Positions 29,212 to 37,381 of a stretch of DNA of 47,199 nucleotides are shown piece after piece. The stretch is from Myxococcales bacterium. Lineage in GTDB: Bacteria > Myxococcota_A > Polyangia > Polyangiales > Ga0077539. The stretch covers positions 1 through 47,199 of the forward strand of contig JAUSAZ010000051.1 of assembly GCA_030652255.1 (NCBI GenBank). Direction: 5' to 3'. The notes beneath the pieces were generated by a model, which was not told where the DNA came from, did no database searches, and worked only from the letters and a program-made list of their open reading frames with translations. Positions within the stretch are counted from its first letter, which is position 1. Every line of letters begins with the position of its first letter. The translations under genes were made by a program, and so were the position numbers.

Positions 29212-32200
29212 TCAGGCGTACGCGTCGCTGCGCCCGAGGCGCCGCAGCCGCTCGTCGTACTCCTGCTCCAGCGCCGCGTCGCCCGCCTCGTGGGCGTTGG
29301 TCACCGCGCGCCGCCACGCCGTCATCGCCCCGCGCCGCTCGCCGAGCATCTCCGCGCGCTCGGCGGCCTCGGCCTCGCACCGCGCGAGCACCGCCCGGCA
29401 GCCCAGCGCCGCCGCGGTCGAGCGCGCGTCCTCCAGCGCCTGCCGGTCGTCGACGCCCGCCAGCCGCCGCGAGCGCGCGAGGCGCAGCAGCAGGTCGGCG
29501 TGGTGCCGCCGCTGGACCTCCGTGGGCGCGCCGCGCCAGCCCTCGCGCACCAGCACCTCCGCGGCCTCCAGCGCCTTCGCGGCGTCGACGTGCGCGCGCT
29601 CGACGGTCTCGAGCTCGGCGCGCAGCTCGAGGAGCTCGGCGGCCACCGCGCGCGAGCCCACCCGCTCGGCCACCGACACCGCCGTGTCGACGATGCGCAG
29701 CCCCTCCGCCCGGCGCCCGCGCGCGAACAGCACCCGGCCGAGCACGCCCTCGATGCGCAGCCGCTCGGGGGCCCCGCGCTTGGTCACCCCGAGGCCCTCG
29801 CGCAGCACCCCCTCGGCCTCGCTGAGCTCGCCCGTGCGCACCAGCGCGTCGCCCAGCTTGCGCGCGAAGATCGCGATGGCCTGCTCGGGGTCGTCGACCT
29901 CGCCGCGGGTAAGCTCGCGCCGGGCGATCTCCAGGCCCCGCCGCAGGGCGAAGGCGCCCGCGTGGTCGTCGCCCCGCGCCAGCGCGCGGTCGCCCACCCG
30001 GTCGAGCAGCAGCAGGCTCTGGAAGCTCTCCTCGCCCTGCTGGGCGTGCAGCGCCTGCACCTCCAGCGGGAGGTCGTCCCCCCCCTGGGCGTGCCGCGCG
30101 CGGTGCATCTCCGAGCGCAGCGGCGCCGGCGTCGTGGCCTCCACCACCTCGCGCAGGAAGGGGTGCGTCCAGCGGAGCACCTCGCGGCCCGGCTCGCCCT
30201 CGACGGTGATCCACCCGCGGGACTCCAGCTCCGCGCGCAGGGCGTCGTCCCAGGGCACGTTGCTGATGCTCCCGAGGGTCTCCGGGGTGGCCTCGCCCAG
30301 CACCGCGAGCGCCTGGAGGGTGCGCCGCGCCGGCGACGCGAGCCGCTCGCTGCGCAGCGCGATGAGGTCGACCATCACCCTGGGGGCCTCGGCGCCGCCC
30401 TCGAGGTTCCATCGGATGAGCTGCTCCAGGTGCAGCGGCATCACCTCGCCGCGGGGCAGGTCGAGGGCGACGTCCACCGGGAGCCGCGCGCGCACCGACT
30501 GCAGGATGGCCACCACGGTGCCCGCGTCGAGGCCCTTGAGGTTGACCACCTCGCCGCGCGCCCACGGCGCGTCGAAGCGCGGCCCGTGGGTCATCACCAG
30601 GAACACCGGCACCTGCACCGTGCGCGCGTGCAGCCCCGCGAGGAGGCGCACCGTCGCCGCGTCCATCCGGTGCACCTGCTCGAAGGCCACGAACACCGGC
30701 CGCCCCCGCACCCGCGCCGCGCCCTCGCGCAGGGCGTGGAGCATCGCGCGCACCGCCGCCTCGGAGCGCGCCTGCGCGTCCAGCGCCGGCACCCCGTCGG
30801 GCGTGAACACCTCCAGCAGCCCCGCGCGCACCGCCGGGTCGAGCGCGCTCGCGTGCTGCGCCACCCAGGCCAGCGGGTCGACGTCCGCGCCGATGCCCAA
30901 CAGGTCGCGCATGCACCGGCCCGCGGCGGAGTACGGGACCCCCGCCCACGCGGCGTCGGGGCCCACGCGCACCACCCGCTCGCCGGAGAGCCGCGCGGCG
31001 TCGGCGACGGTGCGCAGCAGGCGGTTACGCCCGGAGCCCTCGTCGCCCATGATGCGCAGCGAGACCATGAGCCCGGAGGCCGCGCGGGCGTGCGCGAGCT
31101 CCACCATGCTGAGCTCGGCGTCCCGCCCGAGGAAGGGAAGGTCGCCCAGCGAGGGCAGCTCGCTGGAGGGGCGCACGCTCACCCGCGGCTGCTTCGCCGA
31201 CGAGGCCCGCTCGCGCGCGGGGTCGTCCGCGGGGCGCACCCGCGCGCCGCACTCGCCGCAGAACTTCAGCCCCGGCAGCAGCACGGCCTTGCAGGCGTGG
31301 CAGCGCACCTGCGCGGCGAGGGCCTCCGGGGGCACCGGCGTCGGGCGCTCGAGCGAGTGCTGGAGCGCATCGGCGAACTCCACCGCGGTCTGGTAGCGGT
31401 CGTCCGGGTCCTTCTCCATCCCCCGGAGGATCACCTCGACGAGCGCGTCGGGCAGGTCGGGGTTGAAGGTGCGCGGGTCGGGCGGCGGGTCGCTCACGTG
31501 CATCCGCATCACGGCCAGCGGCTCGCCCGCCTCGAAGGGAAGGCGCCCGGTGAGGACGTGGTAGAGCACCACGGCGGTGGAGTAGAGGTCGCTGCGCGGG
31601 TCGGCCTTCATGCCGCGGCTCTGCTCCGGGGCCATGAAGTCCGGGGTGCCGCACACGTGGCCGTCGAGGGTGACGCCGGGCGTCTGGTCGCTGCGGATCT
31701 TCGCGAGGCCGAAGTCCACCACCTTCACGAAGTCGTCGCCGGTGCGCAGCGACTCGACCAGGATGTTCTCGGGCTTGATGTCCCGGTGGATGATGTCCGC
31801 GATGTGCGCCTCGGCGAGCGCGGCGAGCACCTGGCGCGCGATCTCGACGGCGCGGGCCGGGGCCATCGGGCCCGACTCCCACACCAGCCGCGCGAGGTCG
31901 ATGCCCCGCAGGAACTCCATCACGATGAACAGCAGCCCGTCTTCGGTGCGCCCGAAGTCGAGCACGCTCACGGAGTTGGGGTGGTTGAGCCGCGAGCACG
32001 CGCGCGCCTCGGCGTAGAAGCGGGCCACCGAGGCCTCGTCGCCCGCGAGGTGGGGGTGGATGACCTTCACCGCGAGGGTCTTGCCGAGGGCGGCCTGCTC
32101 GGCGCGGTACACCCGGCCCATGCCGCCGGCGCCGACGGCCTCGAGGATGATGTACCCCGCGCCGAGCTTGCGGCCGATGAGCGGGTCGCCCGACCCGTTG

Positions 32201-32286
32201 CGGAGCGCGCCGATCGGGAAGCCGCACGAGGCGCAGTACTTGGCGTCCTCGGTGCAGCGGGTGGCGCACTGCTGGCAGGTCAACAC
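29212..32286 (-). CDS. Ser/Thr protein kinase fused to zinc ribbons and an ATPase/TPR-like sensor region
   Basis: A 1024-residue cytoplasmic protein. An N-terminal zinc ribbon (Cys4, 7, 18 and 21) is followed by a Hanks-type kinase (about 43-315): GAGGMGRVY loop, Lys74, HRDIKPEN with Asp169, DFG Asp191, and MAPEQ. All catalytic residues are intact. A second zinc ribbon (about 338-358, CHACK and FCGECG) follows. An AAA/STAND-like region starts near 385 (LPFLGRDAELSMVELAHARA), but its P-loop reads GDEGSGRN, without the usual Lys-Ser/Thr, and the Walker B-like strand reads VFVAFEQVH. Helical, TPR-like repeats complete the chain (about 720-1010). It starts with GTG at 32286. Targets are unknown; it is divergent from the 32349 gene run. 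Confidence 0.93.
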   Translation of the reverse strand: MLTCQQCATRCTEDAKYCASCGFPIGALRNGSGDPLIGRKLGAGYIILEAVGAGGMGRVYRAEQAALGKTLAVKVIHPHLAGDEASVARFYAEARACSRLNHPNSVSVLDFGRTEDGLLFIVMEFLRGIDLARLVWESGPMAPARAVEIARQVLAALAEAHIADIIHRDIKPENILVESLRTGDDFVKVVDFGLAKIRSDQTPGVTLDGHVCGTPDFMAPEQSRGMKADPRSDLYSTAVVLYHVLTGRLPFEAGEPLAVMRMHVSDPPPDPRTFNPDLPDALVEVILRGMEKDPDDRYQTAVEFADALQHSLERPTPVPPEALAAQVRCHACKAVLLPGLKFCGECGARVRPADDPARERASSAKQPRVSVRPSSELPSLGDLPFLGRDAELSMVELAHARAASGLMVSLRIMGDEGSGRNRLLRTVADAARLSGERVVRVGPDAAWAGVPYSAAGRCMRDLLGIGADVDPLAWVAQHASALDPAVRAGLLEVFTPDGVPALDAQARSEAAVRAMLHALREGAARVRGRPVFVAFEQVHRMDAATVRLLAGLHARTVQVPVFLVMTHGPRFDAPWARGEVVNLKGLDAGTVVAILQSVRARLPVDVALDLPRGEVMPLHLEQLIRWNLEGGAEAPRVMVDLIALRSERLASPARRTLQALAVLGEATPETLGSISNVPWDDALRAELESRGWITVEGEPGREVLRWTHPFLREVVEATTPAPLRSEMHRARHAQGGDDLPLEVQALHAQQGEESFQSLLLLDRVGDRALARGDDHAGAFALRRGLEIARRELTRGEVDDPEQAIAIFARKLGDALVRTGELSEAEGVLREGLGVTKRGAPERLRIEGVLGRVLFARGRRAEGLRIVDTAVSVAERVGSRAVAAELLELRAELETVERAHVDAAKALEAAEVLVREGWRGAPTEVQRRHHADLLLRLARSRRLAGVDDRQALEDARSTAAALGCRAVLARCEAEAAERAEMLGERRGAMTAWRRAVTNAHEAGDAALEQEYDERLRRLGRSDAYA

Positions 32287-32294
32287 GGCCTCGT

Positions 32295-32300
32295 AGCGTA
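32295..32300 (-). promoter_or_regulatory. Putative -10 box of the Ser/Thr kinase gene
   Basis: TACGCT on the minus strand ends eight bases before the GTG at 32286. A weak TTCCGA lies 17 bases further upstream. No Shine-Dalgarno is visible, again pointing to a leaderless message. Confidence 0.35.
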
Positions 32301-32348
32301 CCAGCGCCGCGCACCCATCGGAAGCTGTTACGCTGCGACCCCATCGCC

Positions 32349-33053
32349 GTGGACCCGCGCGCCGCTCACCGAATCGTCACCCCGGTGCTGGGCTTGGCCT
32401 GCTGGACCCAGCTCGCCCTGGTGCCCCTGCTCGCGCGCCGCGCGACGCTCGCCCCGTGGCTGCTCGCGGCGCTCCCGCTGGCCGCGCTCGTCGCCGGGGC
32501 GCGGGAGTCCGGGCGCCACCCCGCGCGCGCGCTGGCCCTCTACGCCGGGGCGTTTCCGCTCACCCTCGCGGCGGGCGCGGCCGGGGGCGCCGCGGCGCGC
32601 TACGACGCCCCGGGGCAGGCGGTGGTGGCGGCGACGGTGGCGGCCTTCATGGCCTCGGCGGCGTCGGGGTGGTCGGCCGCCCGCGAGCGGGTGCCGGCGG
32701 CGGTGGTGGCGAGCGGCGTGTCGGAGGTGGGCCCGACGCCCGCGCCGGCGCTGCGGGGGGTCGGGCTCGCGGCCCTCGTCGCGGTGGCCCTCACGCTCGC
32801 CGTCGTGGCGCCGCTCGGGGTGTCCCGCGCGGCGGCGCTGCACCTGCGCGGGGGCGCGGCGCTCCTCCGCGGTCGCCTCGCGCTCGTCACCGCCGGGGGC
32901 CTCGCGCTCGCCGTCGTGTGGACCTTCGTCGCCGGCGGCGCCCTGCTGCGCCGCGCCCCGGCGCCCGCCCGCTCCGGGGCCCGCGCGTGGTTCTACCTGT
33001 GCGCGGCGACCGTGGCCTTCGCCATGCGATACTGGCTCGATCACGCGAGGTGA
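32349..33053 (+). CDS. Multi-pass membrane protein, unknown function
   Basis: A 234-residue protein very rich in Ala, Val and Leu, with about six hydrophobic segments (first around residues 10-25, last around 185-225). The C-terminus is a short basic tail after YLCAATVAFAMRYWLDHAR. I recognise no family. It starts with GTG at 32349, and a TACGCT -10-like box lies at 32329-32334. It heads a run of seven same-strand genes and is divergent from the kinase, 62 bases away, so it could be a target of that kinase or share its control. This is inference from position only. Confidence 0.78.
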   Translation: MDPRAAHRIVTPVLGLACWTQLALVPLLARRATLAPWLLAALPLAALVAGARESGRHPARALALYAGAFPLTLAAGAAGGAAARYDAPGQAVVAATVAAFMASAASGWSAARERVPAAVVASGVSEVGPTPAPALRGVGLAALVAVALTLAVVAPLGVSRAAALHLRGGAALLRGRLALVTAGGLALAVVWTFVAGGALLRRAPAPARSGARAWFYLCAATVAFAMRYWLDHAR

Positions 33054-33265
33054 GTGTCCTGAAGCCGTCCGTCATGGCGATCGTGTTCCGTTGGTGCGTC
33101 CGGGGGGTGGGGCTCGCGCTCGTGGTGGTGGCGCTCGTCCCGTACTGGCAGGCGCTGCGCGCGCTCGACCAGCGCGACTACGTCTCCGCCCTGCTCGCGG
33201 GCTTCGTCGGGTGGTTCGTCTCCCACGCCGGCCTCGAGCTGGTTCGCCCGGAGACCGCGGAGTGA
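33050..33265 (+). CDS. Small membrane protein
   Basis: A 71-residue protein with two hydrophobic segments: about residues 12-32 (FRWCVRGVGLALVVVALVPYW) and 45-65 (VSALLAGFVGWFVSHAGLELV). I recognise no family. The GTG at 33050 overlaps the upstream stop (GTGA), and its own stop overlaps the next start in the same way. The internal ATG at 33074 is an alternative. Its size and tight coupling suggest an accessory subunit of the upstream membrane protein. Confidence 0.72.
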   Translation: MSVLKPSVMAIVFRWCVRGVGLALVVVALVPYWQALRALDQRDYVSALLAGFVGWFVSHAGLELVRPETAE

Positions 33266-34191
33266 GGCCCGCCGCCGCCCTCGCCCTCGCGCTGTCCTGC
33301 GCGCTCGGCTGCGACCCGGGGCCGCGCCCGCCGCCGCCGGTCGACCTCAGCCCCCGCCGCGGCGCCGTCGTGGCCCGCGTGGGCGACCTCGCGCTCACCG
33401 ACCTCGACGTCGCCGCGGTGGCCGCCGAGCGCTCCATCACGCCGCGGGCCGCGCTCGACCTCCTCGTGCGCGACGCCCTGCTCGCCGTCGAGGCCCGGCG
33501 CGCGGGCGTGGCGGGCCCCGTCGAGGTCGCCGACGACGCGTGGCGCGCGCGGGTGCAGCTGCTGCTCGCCCGCGAGGTCGAGGCCCGCTTCTCCGAGGCG
33601 ACGGTGCCCGCCGGGATGGTCGAGGCGGGGCTCGAGGCCCGCCACGCCGAGCTCGCGCACCGCGGCCTGCGCAGGGTGGTGCACGCCGTGTGGATGCTCG
33701 GCTCCGACGCGGGCCTCGCGCAGAACGAGCACGCGCTCGCCCGGATGCTGGTGTTCCGCGAGGAGCTCCTGGCGGCGACGCAGGGGCGCCCCACGGCGGC
33801 GCAGTTTCGCGCGGCCGCGCAAGGCCTCGCCCCCGCGGCCACCCTGCGCATCGAGGAGCTCGACGCCTTCGACCGACAGGGCCGCACGCCCGCCGGGTCG
33901 GTGTTCGTCCCCGCCTTCGCCGAGGCGGTGTGGGCCCTCGAGGCCGCCGAGCCCCTCTCCGAGCCCTTCGTGACCACCTACGGCGTGCACGTGGCGCTGC
34001 TGCTGGAGGAGGTCCCGCCGTTGACCCGCACCGACGACGAGGCGCGGGCGATCGTGCGCTCCGATCTCGTGCTGCGGGCCCGGGCCGACGGGGCGCGCAC
34101 GCTGGTGATGGGCCTGCGCCAGCGCCGGCGGGTGCAGCTCCGCGAGGCCGCCCTGCAGCAGGTCGAGCGCCTCGCGCGCCGGGCTCCGTAA
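33262..34191 (+). CDS. Parvulin-like (SurA/PpiC-type) lipoprotein
   Basis: A 309-residue predicted lipoprotein. The signal peptide ends in ALGC (Cys near residue 17). The N-terminal helices (VVARVGDLALTDLDVAAVAAERSITPRAALDLLVRDALLA) match the SurA/PrsA chaperone segment. A parvulin-type region follows at about 215-285 and ends in FVTTYGVHVALLLEEVPP. The typical HIL motif at the start of the PPIase domain is replaced by VVHAVWML, so isomerase activity is doubtful. It probably acts as a periplasmic chaperone for envelope proteins. GTG at 33262 overlaps the stop of the small membrane protein. Confidence 0.85.
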   Translation: MRPAAALALALSCALGCDPGPRPPPPVDLSPRRGAVVARVGDLALTDLDVAAVAAERSITPRAALDLLVRDALLAVEARRAGVAGPVEVADDAWRARVQLLLAREVEARFSEATVPAGMVEAGLEARHAELAHRGLRRVVHAVWMLGSDAGLAQNEHALARMLVFREELLAATQGRPTAAQFRAAAQGLAPAATLRIEELDAFDRQGRTPAGSVFVPAFAEAVWALEAAEPLSEPFVTTYGVHVALLLEEVPPLTRTDDEARAIVRSDLVLRARADGARTLVMGLRQRRRVQLREAALQQVERLARRAP

Positions 34192-34213
34192 GGGGCCGCC
34201 GGGAGGCTACGCC

Positions 34214-34837
34214 GTGATCACCCGACGCCCGCCGGTGCGCGCCCGCGAGCTCGACGTGACGGGCTTCACCGAGGCCCTGGAGACCCTGGTGCACGCGCTG
34301 CCCGAGGCGGAGAGCGCGACCTTCATCGACGACGAGGGCGAGGCCGTCGACCTGGCCGCTCGGGTCGACCCCTTCGAGGCGCGCATCGCGGGCGCCGTGC
34401 TCTCGCTCCCACTGCATCTCGTGCGCACCTTCGCGCGCAAGGTGGGGCTCGGCGAGGTGCACGGCCTGTGGATCGTCGGCGAGCGCCGGGCCGCGCTCAC
34501 GGCCCGCGTCGGCGCCGGGCTCGACCTCGTGCTGGTGGTCGAGAGCACCATCGCCCGCGACCGGGTGCGCGAGGCCCTCGCCGAGGCCGCCGCCACCCTG
34601 CGCTACGAGGCCGGGCTCACCGGCGACGCCGCGAGCTTCACCGTGGAGGACCGGGTCATGTCGTCGGGCTCGGTGCGCCCGGTGGCGGTGATCGAGCGGG
34701 GGGTGCGGCGCGAGGTGCGCGAGGTGCTCGGCGTGCTCCACGAGGAGGCGGTGACCCACGTGCTGGTGCGCGTCGACGGGCCGCACGAGCTGATGCTGCA
34801 CTACGACCAGGCGGCGCGGCGCTGGCGCCGGGGCTGA
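34214..34837 (+). CDS. Roadblock/LC7-like protein
   Basis: A 207-residue cytoplasmic protein. The first half resembles a roadblock/LC7 domain: a helix (GFTEALETLVHAL), then strands with ESATFIDDEGEAVDLAARVDP, a central helix, then GLWIVGERRAALTARVGAGLDLVLVV. Roadblock proteins often regulate small GTPases such as MglA. The second half (about residues 120-207) has more alternating strands of no known type. GTG at 34214 is preceded by GGGAGGC. It begins 22 bases after the parvulin-like lipoprotein gene, so one transcript is likely. The family call is by pattern only; a plain unknown alpha/beta protein is possible. Confidence 0.7.
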   Translation: MITRRPPVRARELDVTGFTEALETLVHALPEAESATFIDDEGEAVDLAARVDPFEARIAGAVLSLPLHLVRTFARKVGLGEVHGLWIVGERRAALTARVGAGLDLVLVVESTIARDRVREALAEAAATLRYEAGLTGDAASFTVEDRVMSSGSVRPVAVIERGVRREVREVLGVLHEEAVTHVLVRVDGPHELMLHYDQAARRWRRG

Positions 34838-34874
34838 CCGGGGCGCCCACCGTAGCCTCGGGCCTCGACGACCC

Positions 34875-34904
34875 TTCACAACGGCCCACCCGAGGGACTA
34901 CGGT
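34875..34904 (+). promoter_or_regulatory. Sigma70-like promoter giving a leaderless message
   Basis: TTCACA (34875-34880), an 18-base spacer and TACGGT (34899-34904) precede the GTG at 34913 by eight bases. No Shine-Dalgarno is present. The element would start transcription at or within a few bases of the GH35-like gene's start codon, even though that gene lies in a longer run. Confidence 0.5.
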
Positions 34905-34912
34905 CCGCGGCC

Positions 34913-36355
34913 GTGGACGCCCCGATCCGCGCGGCCTCGCTGCGCTTCACCCGTGTCGACCCCTCGCGCTGGCCCAAGGTCGTGCGCACCCTCGTCGCGC
35001 TCGGCTTCAACGCCGTCGACCTCCCGCTGGTGTGGCGCGAGTACGCCGCCGACGACGGCTCGCCCGACGCCGCCCGGCTCGCGCACGACCTCGCGGCGCT
35101 GCTGCGCATCGTCGCCGACGCGGGCGCCCGCGCGGTGCTGCGCCTGGGCCCCTGGCCCGTGGCCGACGTCGCGGGCCTCGGCCTGCCCGACGCCGTGCTG
35201 CTCGACCCCGCGGTGCGCTCGCACACCCGCCGCCGCAACCCCCGCTGGGTGAGCGACCACCTGCGCGTCGTGCCCCTGCCCTCCCTCCGCAGCGCCACCT
35301 ACAACACCGCCGCGCGCGCCTGGATCACCGCCGCCGTCGAGGCCGCCGTCGCGGGCGCGCCCGCCCATGGGGTGATCGCGCGGGTGCTGGTGGGCCACGG
35401 GGCCCCGGCGCTGCTGCGCGACGCGCCCGACGACCTCGACGCCGCGGGCCTCGACCCCGCCGACGTCGACGCCACGGCCGCGGAGGCCGACGCGGCGATG
35501 GGGTTCCTGCGGGGGCTCGCCGCGGCCGCGCGCGCCGCCGGGGCGCCCGCGGGGTCGCTGAGGCTCTGCATCCAGGGCGACCCCCTGGCCTCCGTCGCCG
35601 CGGCGCAGCTCGCCGCCGACGAGGGCCTCGCGTGGTCGGCGCTCCCGGCGCGGGCCGGGGTGCGCGCGATCTGGCGCGACGCCCGCCTCGCCACCACCCT
35701 CGCCCACGGCCACCACGTCGACCTCCGCGCGGGCCACGCGCCGCTCGAGGCCCCGTCGCGCGCCACCGACGCCCTCGACGTGGCGCGCGTGGCCCTCGGC
35801 GCCGGGGCGCGGGACGTCACCGTGCTCCACGGGTGCGCGGGCGCCGACTGGGTGGGCGCCATCCTCGACGAGCAGGGCGAGCCCCGCCTCGCGGCCGCGC
35901 GCTGGCAGTCCCTGCTGGCGTGGGCCGGCGCGCTGCCCGAGGGCGTCGAGCGCTCCCGGCGCATCGGGCGCGACCCGGCGGCCATCGCCCGCGCGCGCTC
36001 GGCGACGGTGTTCGGCGCGCTGCCGCTCGCGTGGCTGGCGCGCTGGGGCTTCTCGCTCGACGAGGTCTCCGCCGAGCCGGTGGGGGCCGACGCCCTCGAA
36101 CAAGCCGCGGTCGCCGGGGGCGAGCCGTGGGCCCCGGCGTTTACCATGGACGATAAGACCCAGCCCGCCCCGGGCGTGTCCCTCGACCCGCCGGGCGCGG
36201 CGATGGTGCGCGCGGTCGACACGGCGGGCGGCCGCGCGTGGGTGCTGGCCAACGTGGGCGCCGCGGCGGTGGCGGCGACCGTGGGCGGCGCGGCGCACGC
36301 GCTCGACCCGGGCGCCGTGCTGGTGGTGCAGACCGAGGAGCAGACCGGTGGCTGA
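34913..36355 (+). CDS. GH35-like TIM-barrel protein lacking GH35 motifs
   Basis: A 480-residue protein with no signal peptide. Residues about 9-100 follow the start of glycoside hydrolase family 35: FTRVDPSRWPKVVRTLVALGFNAVDLPLVW, then the helix before VLRLGPWPVADVAGLGLPD. In active GH35 enzymes the last segment is GPY(I/V)xAEW; here the Glu is Asp85. The proton-donor motif (ENEYG) is not found: the matching strand near residue 160 reads VLVGHGAP. The C-terminal 90 residues look like a beta-sandwich. It is probably a non-catalytic carbohydrate-binding or structural relative, or a barrel of different chemistry. It overlaps the next gene by eight bases. Confidence 0.72.
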   Translation: MDAPIRAASLRFTRVDPSRWPKVVRTLVALGFNAVDLPLVWREYAADDGSPDAARLAHDLAALLRIVADAGARAVLRLGPWPVADVAGLGLPDAVLLDPAVRSHTRRRNPRWVSDHLRVVPLPSLRSATYNTAARAWITAAVEAAVAGAPAHGVIARVLVGHGAPALLRDAPDDLDAAGLDPADVDATAAEADAAMGFLRGLAAAARAAGAPAGSLRLCIQGDPLASVAAAQLAADEGLAWSALPARAGVRAIWRDARLATTLAHGHHVDLRAGHAPLEAPSRATDALDVARVALGAGARDVTVLHGCAGADWVGAILDEQGEPRLAAARWQSLLAWAGALPEGVERSRRIGRDPAAIARARSATVFGALPLAWLARWGFSLDEVSAEPVGADALEQAAVAGGEPWAPAFTMDDKTQPAPGVSLDPPGAAMVRAVDTAGGRAWVLANVGAAAVAATVGGAAHALDPGAVLVVQTEEQTGG

Positions 36356-37376
36356 CGGCGAGACGCGGTGGTCGGGGATGGACACTCGGAGCTGGGCGCG
36401 GCTGGTGTCGCTGGTGGCGCCCGGGATGGCGCCGCTGCCGCCGCGGCACCACGCGCGGGACGGCTCGCTGCCGGGGGGCCTGCTGCTCGTGGCCCACGAC
36501 GGCACCCGGGTGCTGCGCGCGCTGCACACGCTCCGCGGCGTGGTGGCGACGGAGGGGCCGTGGGCGGGACGCGAGACCCTCGCGGCCCTGGCGGCGCAGT
36601 GCGACACGCGCTTCGCGGTGGCCCTGCGGCGCGACGCGGCGGAGCGCTTCATGGAGCGCGTGGGCGGCCGGTGCACCACCGCCGACGACGCCGTGGACAC
36701 CACGCTGCTGGCGCTGGGCGTGCTGCGCGAGCTCATCGACGACGGCGCGCTCGACGTGCTGCCGTCGCCGCTGCGCTCGGTGCCGCTGCCGCCGGTGGAG
36801 GTGGTGCGCGCGACCTGGGACCGGGTGCTGCCCGACGGGCACTCCGCGGTGATCGCGCTCTTCGAGGGCCCGGCGCTGGTGACGGGCCTCGCGCTGCGCC
36901 GGCGCGGCGGGGTGATCGACCAGGTGCACGGGGTGGAGTCGCTGCGGGCGTGGTCGGGCCCGCTGGGCGGGGACTTCCGGCGCGACCACCGGGTGATCCG
37001 CGCGGCCGTGGAGCGCGCGCTCGGCCCGGTAGCGGTGGGGCTCTTCGCCCCGGAGGCGACGGTGCTCGACCTGCTGCGCGCCGAGGCGCCCGGCGGGTGG
37101 GCGCGGGCGGTGGCGGTGCGCGACGTGATGGTCGAGCCGATGCCCCCGTGGGCGGCGATGGCGACGGGGGTGAGCGCGCTGCGGGCGGCGGCGGACGAGT
37201 CGCGGCGCTGGGCCTTCAGCGCCGACGGCTGGCTGGCGAAGACCACCCGCAAGGTGATCGACCTCGCGAGCACGGTCGACCTCCAGGCGGTGCTGGGCTT
37301 CGACCCCCTCGCGGTGCTCGGTGTGGTGCTGCGCGAGAGCCGCACGCGCCCGACGCAGCCCGACGACCCGGCGTAG
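36348..37376 (+). CDS. Protein of unknown function coupled to the GH35-like gene
   Basis: A 342-residue soluble protein. I recognise no family. It is an alpha/beta protein with recurring strands and helices (GGLLLVAHDGTRVLRALHTLRG, about 43-64; GHSAVIALFEGPALVTGLALRRRGGVIDQVHGVESL, about 163-198) and a C-terminal helical region with FDPLAVLGVVLRESR. No Walker, HTH, metal or catalytic motif is evident. GTG at 36348 overlaps the GH35-like gene's stop by eight bases, so the two are translationally coupled and are likely to function together. It ends five bases before the convergent Asp-box lipoprotein gene. Confidence 0.8.
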   Translation: MADGETRWSGMDTRSWARLVSLVAPGMAPLPPRHHARDGSLPGGLLLVAHDGTRVLRALHTLRGVVATEGPWAGRETLAALAAQCDTRFAVALRRDAAERFMERVGGRCTTADDAVDTTLLALGVLRELIDDGALDVLPSPLRSVPLPPVEVVRATWDRVLPDGHSAVIALFEGPALVTGLALRRRGGVIDQVHGVESLRAWSGPLGGDFRRDHRVIRAAVERALGPVAVGLFAPEATVLDLLRAEAPGGWARAVAVRDVMVEPMPPWAAMATGVSALRAAADESRRWAFSADGWLAKTTRKVIDLASTVDLQAVLGFDPLAVLGVVLRESRTRPTQPDDPA

Positions 37377-37381
37377 GGGCT

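Noticed and set aside
29290..32300. Long plus-strand frame opposite the Ser/Thr kinase
   Set aside because: It is an open antisense frame that only becomes coding at 33262, where the parvulin-like lipoprotein begins. The upstream part is His/Arg/Leu-rich shadow sequence.
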